Positions 5,416 to 6,920 of a stretch of DNA of 6,920 bases are shown piece by piece (the first letter of the stretch is position 1; each line of letters begins with the position of its first letter). The position numbers were made by a program, and so were the translations under genes. Under the pieces are notes generated by a model that worked only from the letters and a program-made list of their open reading frames with translations, had not been told where the DNA came from and did no database searches. Origin of the DNA: CAZGSG01 sp964528095 (GTDB taxonomy: Bacteria; Bacteroidota; Bacteroidia; Chitinophagales; Chitinophagaceae); NCBI GenBank assembly GCA_964528095.1, contig CAZGSG010000318.1, forward strand, positions 1 through 6,920, written 5' to 3'.

Positions 5416-6417
5416 TTACAGTTCGTCTTTATCTACACCCATTTTCAACAGGTCCATTCCGAAGGACAAACCTCTTTCAGTCAATACCTGCTCGATTTCA
5501 GCAAGTGATTTCTGTCCGAAATTCCGGAATTTCATAAGGTCTTCCTGCTCATACTGTACGAGCTCACTCAATGAGTTGATCTTGGCAGCTTTCAGACAGT
5601 TAAAGGCACGAACAGAAAGATCCAGGTCTTCTAATGGCGTCTTCAACACCTTGCGTAATTGCAGTGTTTGTTCGTCTACCAGGTCTTCTTTCTTTTCTTC
5701 TTTGTTGTCGAAAGTGATGTTCTCATCAGTGATGATCATCAAATGCTGGATCAGGATCCTTGAAGCTTGTTTTACTGCTTCTTCAGGGTGAATGGTGCCA
5801 TCTGTAGAAACATCCATCAGGAGTTTCTCATAGTCAGTACGCTGTTCAACCCGTGTATTTTCGATGCTGTATTTTACATTCTTGATAGGAGTAAAAATAG
5901 AATCGATCGGAATATAACCAAGCGGAGCATCTTTTGGTTTGTTCTCTTCAGCAGGAACATAACCACGACCTTTGCCGATAGTCAGCTCGATATCCATCTT
6001 TGCAGATGAATCAAGTGTGCAGATCAGCAGATCAGGGTTCATGATCTGGAAAGAATGTGTTCCTTCTCCGATCATACCTGCAGTGAATTCAGTTTTATTT
6101 TTCAGTGACAACATGATACGCTCATTAGCCACTTCATGCTCAGCGATCTTTTTGAAACGAACCTGTTTCAGGTTCAGGAAAATTTCGACCACATCTTCAC
6201 TCACCCCTTTCATGGTAGCAAATTCATGCTCCACGCCTTCAATCTTTACGCCAACAATAGCGTACCCTTCCAATGAATTGAGTAATACACGGCGAAGTGC
6301 ATTACCAATGGTTACACCGTAACCAGGCTCCAACGGACGAAACTCGAACTGAGCTTCAAAATCAGTTGCTTTTTGCAGAATGATCTTATCCGGCTTCTGG
6401 AAATTTAAAATGGCCAT
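5416..6417 (-). CDS. rpoA: DNA-directed RNA polymerase subunit alpha
   Basis: The alpha subunit of RNA polymerase dimerises to nucleate core assembly and contacts promoter DNA and activators through its C-terminal domain. The N-terminal domain (about 1-235) includes FRPLEPGYGVTIGNALRRVL (26-45), the dimerisation/assembly motif, and VEHEFATMKGVSEDVVEI (62-79). An acidic/basic linker (about 236-258) leads to the C-terminal domain. That domain reads LDLSVRAFNCLKAAKI (265-280), where R270 corresponds to E. coli R265, and then the helix-hairpin-helix LMKFRNFGQKSLAEI (294-308). Length is 333 residues, against 329 in E. coli. ATG at 6417 gives the usual MAILNFQKPDKI start of Bacteroidota alpha. No lesion was seen. 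It is flanked by rpsD upstream and rplQ downstream on the same strand, the conserved alpha operon order. Confidence 0.98.
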   Translation of the reverse strand: MAILNFQKPDKIILQKATDFEAQFEFRPLEPGYGVTIGNALRRVLLNSLEGYAIVGVKIEGVEHEFATMKGVSEDVVEIFLNLKQVRFKKIAEHEVANERIMLSLKNKTEFTAGMIGEGTHSFQIMNPDLLICTLDSSAKMDIELTIGKGRGYVPAEENKPKDAPLGYIPIDSIFTPIKNVKYSIENTRVEQRTDYEKLLMDVSTDGTIHPEEAVKQASRILIQHLMIITDENITFDNKEEKKEDLVDEQTLQLRKVLKTPLEDLDLSVRAFNCLKAAKINSLSELVQYEQEDLMKFRNFGQKSLAEIEQVLTERGLSFGMDLLKMGVDKDEL

Positions 6418-6521
6418 ATTATTAAACTTTAGGTTTTATATCCCCTCCACTCCATACGGAGCGGAAAAGATAGGGTTTAAATGATTGTTTCAGATAGCAC
6501 CAGGCATGCCTGAGGCTTATC
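6418..6521 (-). promoter_or_regulatory. Structured rpsD-rpoA spacer with two hairpins
   Basis: The 104-bp spacer holds two inverted repeats. One, 6492-6522, centres on the perfect 12-bp palindrome CAGGCATGCCTG (6501-6512), flanked by arms 6492-6498 and 6515-6522 that pair with one bulge after a 2x2 mismatch; it abuts the rpsD stop codon. The other, 6447-6464, has a 7-bp stem (one G-U pair on the minus-strand RNA) with loop GUAU. Neither is followed by a T run, so they are not clear terminators. They could shape translation or processing of the rpoA mRNA; that is inference. Confidence 0.45.
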
Positions 6522-6920
6522 TTACTTAGAATACAACTCAACAATCAACTGTTCCTTAATGTTCTCAGGAACGCTTTCTCTCTCCGGATATGTAATGAAT
6601 GTGCCTTTCAGCTCAGTTTCATTCCAATCCAGCCAGTTGAATTTTGGATTCTTGGCACGAACAACACTGGTAATAGAAGTTCTGCTTCTGCTTCCTTCTT
6701 TAATAGTGATCACATCACCTGCTTTCAGCTGGAAAGAAGGAACGTTTACTACTTCACCATTTACTTCAATGTGTTTGTGGCTAACCAACTGACGGGCAGC
6801 AGGACGTGAAGGAGCAATCCCCATACGGAAAACCGTATTATCAAGACGGGCTTCGAGTAACTTGATGAGGTTTTCACCAGTTACACCTTTACGGCGGGAA
6901 GCTTCATCGAAAGTTTTGCG
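6522..6920 (-). CDS. rpsD: 30S ribosomal protein S4, C-terminal part, cut by right edge
   Basis: Ribosomal protein S4 is a primary 16S rRNA-binding protein that initiates small-subunit assembly. The frame is open from base 6920 inward and gives 132 residues, about two thirds of a ~200-residue protein; the N-terminal part lies off the window. The visible part starts within the segment before GENLIKLLEARLDNTVFRMG and carries the S4 RNA-binding fold: RPAARQLVSHKHIEVNGE, then VVNVPSFQLKAGDVITIKE. It ends with VPENIKEQLIVELYSK, the usual C terminus in Bacteroidota. A Met at 6824 is internal and not the start. In E. coli, S4 represses its own operon by binding mRNA; whether that happens here is unknown. 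rpoA follows after 104 bp on the same strand. Confidence 0.97.
   Translation of the reverse strand, partial: RKTFDEASRRKGVTGENLIKLLEARLDNTVFRMGIAPSRPAARQLVSHKHIEVNGEVVNVPSFQLKAGDVITIKEGSRSRTSITSVVRAKNPKFNWLDWNETELKGTFITYPERESVPENIKEQLIVELYSK

Noticed and set aside
5396..6322. Plus-strand open frames antisense to rpoA
   Set aside because: They are antisense to an intact, fully conserved rpoA and resemble no known protein.

Overview
The window comes from a Bacteroidota chromosome, most likely a Chitinophagaceae-like lineage. This rests on the family character of the proteins, the rpsD-rpoA-rplQ order, A/T-rich start regions without strong Shine-Dalgarno sequences, a TANNTTTG-type promoter element, and TAA stops on every intact gene. 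The taxonomic call is by protein pattern only, with no database search. Most of the content is ordinary housekeeping sequence. I found no convincing new defence, mobile or biosynthetic system.

Layout. The left part (1-1800) is on the plus strand. It holds the C-terminal part of an Amt-family ammonium channel, then a 362-residue outer-membrane beta-barrel protein with a signal peptide, closed by a 16-bp perfect hairpin terminator. A hairpin between the two genes probably ends the amt transcript and has a perfect Bacteroidota -7 element embedded in it. The middle (1950-4529) is a minus-strand phosphoenolpyruvate carboxylase gene (ppc). It is full length (859 codons) but broken by one in-frame TGA at codon 262. 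Between the porin and ppc, which converge, lies a 221-bp spacer with degenerate 7-bp periodic repeats. The right part (4690-6920, minus strand) is the distal alpha operon: rpsD (ribosomal protein S4, cut by the right edge), rpoA (RNA polymerase alpha) and rplQ (ribosomal protein L17), ending in a strong intrinsic terminator.

How the genes work together. The porin-like protein and the ammonium channel plausibly form an outer/inner membrane pair for nitrogen uptake; this is inferred from adjacency only. S4, alpha and L17 are co-transcribed translation/transcription genes. Hairpins in the rpsD-rpoA spacer and just after rpoA suggest transcript-level tuning of the three products. PEP carboxylase would replenish oxaloacetate, but as written this copy could not make an intact enzyme.

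Points for a second look are the premature stop in ppc, a probable one-base frame disruption in amt at the left edge, the heptad-periodic intergenic repeat, the promoter inside the amt-porin hairpin, and the hairpins inside the alpha operon. The two coding lesions could be real mutations or sequence errors; the window alone cannot decide.
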